From Tenacibaculum tangerinum (GTDB lineage: Bacteria; Bacteroidota; Bacteroidia; Flavobacteriales; Flavobacteriaceae), in contig NZ_CP122539.1 in the NCBI RefSeq assembly GCF_029853675.1, forward strand, positions 372,001 to 436,000: a DNA stretch of 64,000 nucleotides. Reading direction: 5' to 3'. A program made the position numbers and the translations under genes. This document shows, in pieces, positions 18,725 to 25,920 of the stretch. Each line of letters begins with the position of its first letter. Position 1 is the first letter of the stretch. The notes beneath the pieces were generated by a model. The model was not told the origin of the DNA and searched no databases. It was given only the letters and a program-made list of their open reading frames with translations.

Positions 18725-18732
18725 TATCTTTG
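18725..18732 (+). promoter_or_regulatory. -7 promoter box of kdsB
   Basis: TATCTTTG, exact consensus, 24 bases before the kdsB ATG. TTT rather than TTG lies at the -33 spacing. Confidence 0.55.
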
Positions 18733-18756
18733 AATATGTAAACACTCGTATTATTT

Positions 18757-19494
18757 ATGAAGATTATAGCCATGATTCCTGCACGATATAGTGCATCGCG
18801 TTTTCCAGGTAAATTGATGAAAGATTTAGGAGGAAAACCAGTAATTGTAAGAACTTATGAGGCAGCAGTAAATGCTAACTTGTTCGACGAAGTATATGTG
18901 GTAACCGATTCTGAAGTAATTTATTGTGCTATAGAAAAAATAGGAGGTAAAGTGCTAATGAGTCAAAAAGAACACGAATGCGGTTCTGATAGAATTGCTG
19001 AAGCTGTAGAGGACTTAGCGGTAGATATTGTGGTAAATGTGCAAGGAGATGAGCCTTTTATAGATACAACTTCGTTGTCAAAATTAATTGAGGTCTTTAA
19101 AACAGATACGCAAAAAGAAATTGATTTAGCATCGTTGAAAGTGAAAATGACCAACGAAGAAGACATTCAAAACCCGAATAATGTGAAGGTAATTACAGAT
19201 AGGAATGAGTTTGCTATTTATTTTTCAAGAAGTGTAATACCATATCATCGAGATAAAGAAGTCGCTATAAACTATTACAAACACAAAGGAGTATATGCTT
19301 TTAGAAAAGAAGCCTTAATCGATTTTTATCATACACCTATGACACCCATTGAGGCTGCTGAAAAAATTGAATGTATTCGTTATTTAGAAGTAGGAAAGAA
19401 AATAAAAATGATAGAAACTTCAGTAGAAAGTATAGGTATCGATACTCCTGAAGACCTCGAAAGGGCTTTAAAACAACTAGCTAATGAAAAATAG
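18757..19494 (+). CDS. kdsB: 3-deoxy-manno-octulosonate cytidylyltransferase
   Basis: Couples Kdo to CTP to give CMP-Kdo, the activated sugar for the LPS inner core. 245 residues, normal length. The nucleotide-binding start [14 protein letters not shown] (residues 5-18), NVQGDEPFI, and SVIPYHRD with the later [14 protein letters not shown] and [11 protein letters not shown] match the family throughout. The HAD gene overlaps its 3' end by 11 bases, so translation is coupled. Confidence 0.96.
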   Translation: MKIIAMIPARYSASRFPGKLMKDLGGKPVIVRTYEAAVNANLFDEVYVVTDSEVIYCAIEKIGGKVLMSQKEHECGSDRIAEAVEDLAVDIVVNVQGDEPFIDTTSLSKLIEVFKTDTQKEIDLASLKVKMTNEEDIQNPNNVKVITDRNEFAIYFSRSVIPYHRDKEVAINYYKHKGVYAFRKEALIDFYHTPMTPIEAAEKIECIRYLEVGKKIKMIETSVESIGIDTPEDLERALKQLANEK

Positions 19495-20170
19495 TAAGAT
19501 CATCGCTTTTGATGCCGACGATACGCTGTGGGTTAACGAAACGTATTTTCGAGATGCCGAAGATGAATTTGCAAGATTGCTATCTGATTATGAAACAGAA
19601 AATAAAATCCATCAAGAATTATTTAAAAAAGTAATAGAAAATCTTACAATTTATGGGTATGGTGTAAAAGGTTTTATGTTGTCTATGGTTGAATGTGCGT
19701 TAGAAATTTCTAACTATAAAATAAGTCCTAAAAAAATGGAGGCTATTCTTGAAATAGGAAAAGAGATGTTAGAAAAGCCTATAGAGTTGTTAGACGGAGT
19801 AGAAGAGGTACTAAAAGAGTTACACGGAAGGTACAAGCTAATTGTAGCTACAAAGGGAGATTTATTAGATCAAGAGCGCAAGTTGGCCAAATCAGGAATT
19901 TTAAAATATTTTCATCATACAGAAGTGATGAGTGAAAAGAAGAAAACCGATTACAAAAAGCTGATAAAAAGATTAGACATTAAACCTTCGGAGTTTTTAA
20001 TGATAGGAAACTCTTTAAAATCAGATGTATTACCACTCATAGCTATAGGAGCCACAGCAATACATGTACCGTTTCACACCACTTGGGCACACGAAGAAGT
20101 GAGCCAAGAACAACAATCAGATACCTATAAAACAGTAGCTTCTATTACAGAGGTGTTAAAGTTTTTGTAG
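19484..20170 (+). CDS. HAD family hydrolase
   Basis: 228 residues with a haloacid dehalogenase fold: motif I FDADDTLW with nucleophile Asp10 and acid Asp12, motif II VATKGD, motif III Lys around KKTDYKKL and motif [13 protein letters not shown]. The helical cap between about residues 20 and 85 (C1 type) makes it a small-molecule phosphatase of the YjjG/phosphoglycolate group rather than the cap-less KdsC. Overlap with kdsB suggests a role near Kdo or nucleotide sugars, but the substrate is unknown. Confidence 0.85.
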   Translation: MKNSKIIAFDADDTLWVNETYFRDAEDEFARLLSDYETENKIHQELFKKVIENLTIYGYGVKGFMLSMVECALEISNYKISPKKMEAILEIGKEMLEKPIELLDGVEEVLKELHGRYKLIVATKGDLLDQERKLAKSGILKYFHHTEVMSEKKKTDYKKLIKRLDIKPSEFLMIGNSLKSDVLPLIAIGATAIHVPFHTTWAHEEVSQEQQSDTYKTVASITEVLKFL

Positions 20171-20221
20171 AAGAGATAGTTAGGTGTTGAAAGTTGGTAA
20201 TGGATAATCTCTTCGGATTCT

Positions 20222-20321
20222 CATATACACTTTCCAGTAGCGATCTCTGTAAATCATGCTTTATTAGATGGAGTTTATATCAAAGTAGTTTTTTGAAAAA
20301 TTTAAGTAAGAATTGGATAAA
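20222..20321 (+). pseudogene. remnant of a CAT-like (chloramphenicol acetyltransferase-type) acyltransferase
   Basis: Frame 20231 reads FPVAISVNHALLDGVYIK, the C-terminal catalytic motif of the CAT fold (HHxxxDG; here NHALLDG with the catalytic His). The frame then stops, but the +1 frame from 20289 continues FFEKFK, a stop, then ELDK, as the family normally does (compare GKFFEKFQ). No start or N-terminal three quarters are found upstream; the HAD gene ends at 20170. I read this as the 3' end of a decayed gene with one frameshift and at least one stop. Confidence 0.6.
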
Positions 20322-20327
20322 ATCGAT

Positions 20328-20335
20328 TAGTTTTG
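20328..20335 (+). promoter_or_regulatory. -7 promoter box of the 88-aa gene
   Basis: TAGTTTTG fits TAnnTTTG, 17 bases before the ATG at 20353. It lies just past the acetyltransferase remnant. Confidence 0.4.
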
Positions 20336-20352
20336 CATCAAAATTTAGAATT

Positions 20353-20619
20353 ATGGCAAGCATAAAAAATTTAAAGAAAGATATTAAGTATACATTAGGA
20401 GATATTATTAGTATTTGTCAAATAACTACAGAGTTAAATCCAGAAGCAGATAAAGCAAAAGCAGCGGCTATTATTGATGAAGCAAGTGTAACTTTTGACG
20501 AATTAATGGCAAAGGTAAATGCCAAAGATGTTGAGGACAAGAAAGCGCATTTCAAGGCTATAAACGCTGAGCTAGAAACGAAAGCGAATGCCTTAATAGA
20601 AAAGGTAAATAATTTGTAA
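20353..20619 (+). CDS. small conserved helical protein, function unknown (88 aa)
   Basis: 88 residues from the ATG at 20353. The frame is open back to 20194, but that part overlaps the acetyltransferase remnant and reads as nonsense, and a -7 box lies between. The sequence is Ala/Lys/Glu-rich and predicted almost wholly alpha-helical (AKAAAIIDEASVTFDELMAKV, broken here only by the family rhythm), without signal peptide or Cys-rich motif apart from one Cys in ISICQIT. Proteins of this kind are common in Flavobacteriaceae, but I know of no function. A strong terminator follows. Confidence 0.75.
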   Translation: MASIKNLKKDIKYTLGDIISICQITTELNPEADKAKAAAIIDEASVTFDELMAKVNAKDVEDKKAHFKAINAELETKANALIEKVNNL

Positions 20620-20643
20620 GTTGTTGTAAAATAATAACTTGTA

Positions 20644-20676
20644 AAACGAGATTCTTAAAGAATCTCGTTTTTTTTA
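20644..20676 (+). terminator. intrinsic terminator of the 88-aa gene
   Basis: AAACGAGATTCTT/AAGAATCTCGTTT stem with a very small loop, followed by eight T. Confidence 0.85.
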
Positions 20677-20752
20677 TAAATTTTAACATTATACATAGAA
20701 TAAATTTTTGTATATTACGCTTAGTAATTAATAACAGATAACCCCAATAAAT

Positions 20753-20950
20753 ATGGCAAGAGCTATGTATGAGTACACAAAAACGGTACTTCAAAAAGTT
20801 AGTTTTAATACAGATTTATTTTGTAAAGAACTTGAAAAGGCTTTGAATAGATTACTACCTTATGAGATAGACGAACTAACCATTTGGCTAAAACAATTTA
20901 CCGCTAACAAACCAGATTTATATGTTTGTTTAGCCATAGTAAATAAGTAA
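20753..20950 (+). CDS. small conserved flavobacterial protein, function unknown (65 aa)
   Basis: 65 residues starting MARAMYEYTKTVLQKVSF. It contains FCKELEKALNRLLPYEIDEL, an amphipathic helical segment, and ends VCLAIVNK. No signal peptide. The sequence looks like a widely conserved flavobacterial orphan protein (my recollection, not checked), which together with its own terminator supports a real gene. The function is unknown. Confidence 0.75.
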   Translation: MARAMYEYTKTVLQKVSFNTDLFCKELEKALNRLLPYEIDELTIWLKQFTANKPDLYVCLAIVNK

Positions 20951-20952
20951 AA

Positions 20953-20988
20953 AAAGAAGGAAGCTTAATCGCTTCCTTTTTTGTTTTT
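20953..20988 (+). terminator. bidirectional terminator between convergent genes
   Basis: Stem AAGGAAGC/GCTTCCTT with a 6-base loop. T runs follow on the plus strand and an A run precedes it, so it can also end the ECF operon on the minus strand. Confidence 0.75.
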
Positions 20989-21444
20989 TTATGGTTTCTT
21001 TTTTCCTCTTAATTTTTTAATGAGTTTTTTACGAAACTCATGTTCAGCGACCTCTAGCATCAGAATTTTTTTGTAGGGTAAAAAAGTGGCAAGCTGACTG
21101 TAAAAATTATTTTTTGTTTCATATTGTTCTTTTGAAACCGACTTAATTTTATAAATAATATCTTTCGATTCCTCCTCAGTCAAGTTATCAATCCCACCTA
21201 AACGTTGAATTTTATGTTTTATACCATAACGTTCTTCTTTATGCAGCGATATCATTTTTCTGTCATAGGTGGTATACAATGGCCAAAATTTGTCTGCCTC
21301 CTGTTCTGTTAGGTTCAGTTTTTCTGCAATAAAAGATATTTTAAAGGCTCTTATTTTTTCGTAATTTTCTTTTCTTGTTTGTGCTTGTGTAGAAAAAAGA
21401 GATATAAAGATTACAGCAAATGTGAGTAGGTGTTTTTTCATCAT
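20989..21444 (-). CDS. periplasmic sensor-like protein of an ECF sigma operon
   Basis: 151 residues with a signal peptide (1-22, ending TQAQ) and a helical mature part with LNLTEQEADKFWPLY, a motif seen in CpxP/Spy-like (LTxxQ) periplasmic proteins of Bacteroidota. Very basic tail (KKLIKKLRGKKKP). Third gene of a sigma / membrane anchor / sensor set; its start overlaps the previous stop by 4 bases. Proteins in this position are often called sensors of ECF sigma factors; a role in sensing envelope stress or metals is inferred. Confidence 0.8.
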   Translation of the reverse strand: MMKKHLLTFAVIFISLFSTQAQTRKENYEKIRAFKISFIAEKLNLTEQEADKFWPLYTTYDRKMISLHKEERYGIKHKIQRLGGIDNLTEEESKDIIYKIKSVSKEQYETKNNFYSQLATFLPYKKILMLEVAEHEFRKKLIKKLRGKKKP

Positions 21445-21977
21445 TTTTGTATTTCAGTTAAAAGAATTGGTGTATCTATATCGATTAGGTAGTCTTCTAC
21501 TATTTCATCACTGATGGAAGCAAGAATATCGTCTTCTAAATCAGAAGTATTTAATATTGCTGCAAGTTCGCTGCTGTCTACATCGCCATATCCATTTTCA
21601 TACCATGACTCTATTTCAGAAATAGTAATGTCTTCAAAAGTTATTTGTTGCGTACTAAAATAATTCATTCCAATGAAAAGTAAGACAGAAGCTGCTACGG
21701 CTACAGGAATATATTGTAACATTCTTTTACGTAGTGAAATTACTTTTATTGGGGCAGTTTGTTCTGTTGTTATTTTTGATTGAATGCTACTTTCAATTGA
21801 ATCAAAATAACCATCAGGAGTATTGAACGCTTTTTCTTTAGGTAAGCTATCTAGAAATATAGAAGTATTAATAGTTTCTTCAACCTCATTGAAATAATTT
21901 TCTGGGGTTGAGAAACCACTATTCCTGCCAACTTGTTGGTGTATAAATTGTATAGTATGTTTTAATTTTTTATCCAT
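21441..21977 (-). CDS. putative membrane-anchored regulator (anti-sigma position)
   Basis: 178 residues. The cytoplasmic part (1-85) has two similar motifs (STPENYFNEVEE and NTPDGYFDSIES), followed by a basic stretch, one membrane helix (about 90-108, IPVAVAASVLLFIGMNYF) and an acidic periplasmic tail. It lacks the zinc-binding HxxxCxxC of ZAS anti-sigma factors. Lying between the sigma factor and the periplasmic sensor, it is the best candidate for the anti-sigma factor of this operon, but that role is inferred from position only. Confidence 0.7.
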   Translation of the reverse strand: MDKKLKHTIQFIHQQVGRNSGFSTPENYFNEVEETINTSIFLDSLPKEKAFNTPDGYFDSIESSIQSKITTEQTAPIKVISLRKRMLQYIPVAVAASVLLFIGMNYFSTQQITFEDITISEIESWYENGYGDVDSSELAAILNTSDLEDDILASISDEIVEDYLIDIDTPILLTEIQK

Positions 21978-22010
21978 TTCTATAGTAAGACTATTTTTTT
22001 TGTAAAAGGT

Positions 22011-22556
22011 TTAATGGTAGTTCTTTATAAAGTTTTCAATTTTTTTAGCGGCTATATGGTAAGATGCTTTCAGAGCACCAACAGAGGTTTCAAGAATTTC
22101 TGATATTTCTTCATATTTCATCTCATCGAAGTATTTCATATTAAACACCAATTGTTGTTTTTGAGGTAATGTAGCAATGGCTTTTTGTAAGATAAGCTGA
22201 ATTTCATTACCTGAAAACCAATAATCACTATCTAAAGTAGAGGTAAGATGTGCTTGATAGTCTGAAATAGTACTATTTTTTTCTTTTGCCCTTTTATTAA
22301 TAAAAGTGATGGCTTCATTGGTGGCTATTCGATACATCCAAGAATACAGTTTACTATCTCTTTTAAAGGTATGAATGTTTTTAAAAACTTTCACAAAAGT
22401 GTTTTGCAAAACATCATCGGCATCGTCGTGAGAGATTACAATCTTACGTATATGCCAATATAGCCGTTCTTTGTATTGTACAACAAGGCTTTTGAAAGCA
22501 ACTTCTTTAGTAAGAGGTTGCTGTAATTGGTCTATAAGTGTAGTTTCGTCAATCAA
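22011..22556 (-). CDS. RNA polymerase ECF-type sigma factor
   Basis: 181 residues with sigma region 2 (SLVVQYKERLYWHIRKIV ... DADDVLQNTFVKVF, residues about 23-60; WMYRIATNEAI) and region 4 (LPQKQQLVFNMKYFDEM, EEISEILETSVGALKASYH helix-turn-helix, about 125-170). Region 3 is absent, as in all ECF factors. The start codon is TTG at 22556. It heads a three-gene operon with a membrane regulator and a periplasmic sensor; autoregulation is likely but not shown. Confidence 0.92.
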   Translation of the reverse strand: MIDETTLIDQLQQPLTKEVAFKSLVVQYKERLYWHIRKIVISHDDADDVLQNTFVKVFKNIHTFKRDSKLYSWMYRIATNEAITFINKRAKEKNSTISDYQAHLTSTLDSDYWFSGNEIQLILQKAIATLPQKQQLVFNMKYFDEMKYEEISEILETSVGALKASYHIAAKKIENFIKNYH

Positions 22557-22620
22557 CTAAAAGTTCTTTAGTTGTTGGACTTTAAAGATTATAAAAGGTT
22601 TAAAAAAGAAACTAAAAAAA

Positions 22621-24063
22621 CTAGTTATTTCTTTTTGTCCAACCGAATAAACGTTTTTCTTTGATGGTTTCAGAAACCCCTTTTGGTAACATATCTTCCC
22701 AGCCTTCTTCTCCATTTTTAATCATTTTCAATACTTTTCTTGAAAAAATATGTAAAATATCAGGGTCGTAGTCTTTAATATCAATTAGTCGACCATTATT
22801 TTTAAAGAACTTATACAGTTCTTTCATTCTAGGATGCACTTTTAGATTTTCACTGGTAATAAATTCCCCTGTTTCTTCATCTTTGTAAGGGTACATGTAT
22901 ACCTTTAAATCTCTATAGAAAAGTTTTCCGAAGGCTTCTAAAATACCACCACTTAAATCGCGATAATATTTTTCGTCAAATATTTGAATTAAGTTGTACA
23001 CTCCCATGGCAAGCCCCATACGTTCTTTGGTGTATTCGCTAAAATACTCTACCAGTCTAAAGTACTCTTGGTAGTTGGTAATCATAACATTTTGTCCAAG
23101 AGAGCATAAGAGTTCGGCTCTGTCTAAGAAATCACGTTCGTTAATTTCACCCTCAGCACGAAGATTACTTAACGTAATTTCAAAGATAATTTTTGTCTTT
23201 TTAGGATCTACTTTGTTTTCGTCAAAGAACAATTGTTTAGAGCGCTCAAAGATATCCATGTTTACCTTAGTAACGGGTCTGTAACTACCACGAAGTGCTA
23301 AAATATTCTTTTTATACAGTACTTGTGCGGGTAGTAAATTATTTCCGTCAGGTCCGAACATCACAGCGTTGGTCATTCCGTTTTTAACAAGTTGCAAACT
23401 CATTAAGCGATTATCAACATACATAAAGCGGGGTCCTGAGAAATTAATCATGTCAATTTCTAAACGATCTTTATCAATATTATCATAAAAAGATTTTAAT
23501 AACTCTTTAGGATTATCATTTAAGTAATAGGCTCCATAAATTAAATTTACCCCTAAAACACCTAATGTTTCTTGTTGCTGACGAGCATCGGTTTCTTTAA
23601 AGCGTAGGTGTAATACAATTTCGTTATAATCTTCGAGAGGATCTAATTGAAAACGAATACCTACCCAGCCATGACCTTTAAACTTCTTACTAAAGTTGAT
23701 GGTTGCTACAGTGTTGGCATACGTAAAAAATAATTTATCAGGATGTTTTTGGCGTTCAATTCGCTCCTCAATTAATTCCATTTCATACTTCAACATTTTT
23801 TTTAATCGAGGCTCTGTAACGTAACGATTATCTTTTTCAATTCCATATATGGCGTCAGAAAAATCTTTATCATAAGCACTCATTGCCTTTGCTATGGTAC
23901 CCGAAGCACCGCCTGCTCTAAAAAAATTACGAACAGTTTCTTGTCCAGCCCCAATTTCTGCAAAAGTCCCATAAATATGAGCGTTTAAATTAATTTTCAA
24001 CGCTTTCATTTTAGTCGTTGGTACCGTACTTATTTTTTGATCTCCTTTTAACGTAATTGCCAT
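22621..24063 (-). CDS. conserved Bacteroidota cytoplasmic protein of unknown function (480 aa)
   Basis: 480 residues with no signal peptide or membrane helix. Highly regular sequence with IYGTFAEIGAGQETVRNFFR, NFSGPRFMYVDNRLMSLQLV and LRGSYRPVTKVNMDIFERS. This is a well-conserved protein in flavobacteria that carries conflicting names in databases (nicotinate-nucleotide adenylyltransferase, TonB-dependent receptor), neither of which fits what can be seen here: no nucleotidyltransferase HxGH and no barrel. The late part GWEDMLP, EKRLFGW is also conserved. It has its own promoter and runs divergently from the beta-lactamase-fold gene. Confidence 0.85.
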   Translation of the reverse strand: MAITLKGDQKISTVPTTKMKALKINLNAHIYGTFAEIGAGQETVRNFFRAGGASGTIAKAMSAYDKDFSDAIYGIEKDNRYVTEPRLKKMLKYEMELIEERIERQKHPDKLFFTYANTVATINFSKKFKGHGWVGIRFQLDPLEDYNEIVLHLRFKETDARQQQETLGVLGVNLIYGAYYLNDNPKELLKSFYDNIDKDRLEIDMINFSGPRFMYVDNRLMSLQLVKNGMTNAVMFGPDGNNLLPAQVLYKKNILALRGSYRPVTKVNMDIFERSKQLFFDENKVDPKKTKIIFEITLSNLRAEGEINERDFLDRAELLCSLGQNVMITNYQEYFRLVEYFSEYTKERMGLAMGVYNLIQIFDEKYYRDLSGGILEAFGKLFYRDLKVYMYPYKDEETGEFITSENLKVHPRMKELYKFFKNNGRLIDIKDYDPDILHIFSRKVLKMIKNGEEGWEDMLPKGVSETIKEKRLFGWTKRNN

Positions 24064-24087
24064 TTTGTTGTTTTTAGTTACGTGCTA

Positions 24088-24119
24088 CAAATGTACTGAA
24101 ATTACAAATGACCAGACAA
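24088..24119 (-). promoter_or_regulatory. promoter of the 480-aa gene
   Basis: On the minus strand TTG (24119-24117), a 21-base spacer and TACATTTG (24095-24088), 24 bases before the ATG. Confidence 0.6.
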
Positions 24120-24920
24120 TTTTTGTTGTACTTTTGTAGTGAAAATGGAGAAAAAAATAAGGTACAAATAACTTTTTTAGGAACAGGAACTTCTACTGGA
24201 GTTCCCATGATTACAAGTAAACATATTGTTGCTTTTTCTAATAACCCCAAAGACAAAAGATTACGTTCTTCAGTCTTAGTTTCATGGAGTGATGTTCATT
24301 ATGTGATTGATTGCGGACCTGATTTTCGTCAGCAAATGATGCGTGAAGAGGTAGCGTCTATCAACGGAATTTTGTTTACACACGAACACGCCGATCATAT
24401 CGCTGGATTGGATGAAATTCGTCCGTATTGTTTTCAAATAGGACCAGTGCCTATCTACTTAACAGAAAGAGTACTAAAAGTTTTACAAAAACGATACGAT
24501 TATATTTTTGCCACCGAAAACCGATATCCGAGTGCACCAAGTGTAGCGCCAACTATTGTTTCACACAAAGAAAGTTTTGAATTAGATGGTGTAGTGGTAA
24601 CTCCTATAGAGGTTATGCATGGTAATTTGCCTATTTTAGGCTATCGTTTTAACGATATTGCTTACATAACTGATATTAAAACCATTTCAGAAGAAGAAAA
24701 AAGTAAGTTAAAAAATCTTGATGTTTTAATTGTAACAGGGTTGAGAAAAGAACCTCATAACACCCATTTTAATTTAGAAGAAGCGCTAAATTTTATTAAA
24801 GAGATACAACCTAAAAAAGCCTATTTAACACATATTAGTGAGCTTTTAGGCTTGCACGATGAAGTAGAAAAAGAATTGCCCGAAAATGTGTTTTTAGCTT
24901 ATGATGGACTAAGAATATAG
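24108..24920 (+). CDS. metallo-beta-lactamase-fold hydrolase, PhnP-like
   Basis: 270 residues from 24108. The fold opens with ITFLGTGTSTGVPM and carries the zinc motif THEHADHIAGLDE; later VMHGNLPILGY and LTHISELLGLH supply further ligands. This matches the PhnP/ribonuclease Z-like phosphodiesterase group; the substrate is unknown. The start is uncertain: the -7 box TACTTTTG lies at 24129, inside the ORF. The ATG 8 bases after it (24145) is out of frame with the domain by one base because of a run of seven A. With eight A it would read MEKKNKVQITFLGTG, a normal N-terminus. Confidence 0.85.
   Translation: MTRQFLLYFCSENGEKNKVQITFLGTGTSTGVPMITSKHIVAFSNNPKDKRLRSSVLVSWSDVHYVIDCGPDFRQQMMREEVASINGILFTHEHADHIAGLDEIRPYCFQIGPVPIYLTERVLKVLQKRYDYIFATENRYPSAPSVAPTIVSHKESFELDGVVVTPIEVMHGNLPILGYRFNDIAYITDIKTISEEEKSKLKNLDVLIVTGLRKEPHNTHFNLEEALNFIKEIQPKKAYLTHISELLGLHDEVEKELPENVFLAYDGLRI
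24129..24136 (+). promoter_or_regulatory. -7 promoter box upstream of the ATG at 24145
   Basis: TACTTTTG fits TAnnTTTG and ends 8 bases before ATGGAG. The -33 position has no TTG. Confidence 0.4.
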
Positions 24921-24966
24921 TATTAGAAATATCAATACTGTAATTGGTAAAAATTACCCAAACGGA

Positions 24967-24997
24967 TTGATGATTTTAAATTAGCTTTTTATCTTTA
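24967..24997 (+). promoter_or_regulatory. promoter of yaaA
   Basis: TTG (24967-24969), a 20-base spacer and TATCTTTA (one mismatch to TAnnTTTG), 17 bases before the ATG. Confidence 0.55.
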
Positions 24998-25014
24998 CTG
25001 TAAATATTTACTAT

Positions 25015-25773
25015 ATGAAAATTATAATATCACCTGCAAAATCGTTAGACTTTGAAAGCAAAGCACCTACCGATGCATATACACAACCTCGTTTTTTAGA
25101 ACAATCAGAAAAATTGAATAAGAAGCTCAAAACAATCTCAAGAAAAAAATTGGGTGAGTTAATGAAAATTTCTGATGACTTGGCAAGTTTAAACTACGAT
25201 AGAAACCAAGATTGGCAACTTCCTTTTTCTCCAGAGAATGCAAAACAAGCGATATATGCTTTTACAGGGGAAGTGTTTAGAGGAATAGATGCAACTTCAA
25301 TTTCAGAAGATAAAATTCCAGTTTTACAACAGAAGTTGAGAATTTTATCTGGGTTGTATGGTTTGCTAAAACCGTTAGATTTAATTCAGCCTTACCGCTT
25401 AGAGATGGGAACGAAATTAAAAGTAGGTACAAAAGATAATTTATATAAATTTTGGGATACTACCTTGGCACAGTCTCTAAATGAAGAACTTACCGATGAT
25501 GAGTTGTTAATTAACTTAGCCAGTACAGAGTATTTTAAAGCACTTCCTAAAAAAGCCTTAAAAGTGCCTATGATAACTCCTGTTTTTAAAGATTTTAAAA
25601 ACGGACAGTATAAAACCATTATGACGTATGCAAAGAAAGCACGTGGACTCATGGTACGTTATATTGTAGATAATAATGTGGATACTTTAGAAGAATTGAA
25701 AGGTTTTAATACCGAAGGATATGGTTATGCTGAGGAAATGTCTTCTAAGAACGAATTGGTTTTTACGAGGTAA
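25015..25773 (+). CDS. yaaA: peroxide stress protein YaaA (DUF328/UPF0246)
   Basis: 252 residues matching YaaA over the whole length: the start MKIIISPAKSLDFESKAP, then SGLYGLLKPLDLIQPYRLEMG, LINLASTEYFKAL and the ending KARGLMVRYIV...GYGYAEEMSS. In E. coli YaaA limits free iron and so DNA damage during hydrogen peroxide stress and is induced by OxyR. No OxyR site is recognised here. A promoter lies at 24967. Probably monocistronic. Confidence 0.93.
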   Translation: MKIIISPAKSLDFESKAPTDAYTQPRFLEQSEKLNKKLKTISRKKLGELMKISDDLASLNYDRNQDWQLPFSPENAKQAIYAFTGEVFRGIDATSISEDKIPVLQQKLRILSGLYGLLKPLDLIQPYRLEMGTKLKVGTKDNLYKFWDTTLAQSLNEELTDDELLINLASTEYFKALPKKALKVPMITPVFKDFKNGQYKTIMTYAKKARGLMVRYIVDNNVDTLEELKGFNTEGYGYAEEMSSKNELVFTR

Positions 25774-25824
25774 GCTTTTTTCTAAAAAAAGGTGTTTAGC
25801 AAAGTTTCTATAATTGAATTCTGC

Positions 25825-25860
25825 TTTAAGTGTTTTATACTTAAAAATTAAACACTTAAA
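25825..25860 (+). terminator. hairpin between yaaA and the T9SS type A gene
   Basis: A perfect 11-bp inverted repeat TTTAAGTGTTT/AAACACTTAAA with a 14-base loop, about 50 bases after the yaaA stop. The trailing sequence AATTTG is a poor T run, so it is either a weak terminator or a regulatory hairpin. Confidence 0.45.
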
Positions 25861-25920
25861 AATTTGTTAGATTAGAAAATTTTAATATTTTAGTCACTTA
25901 AAAGATTAAAAAAAGATTCT

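Noticed and set aside
20194..20352. N-terminal extension of the 88-aa gene
   Set aside because: Overlaps the acetyltransferase remnant in another frame and a -7 box lies after it; the ATG at 20353 is the likely start.
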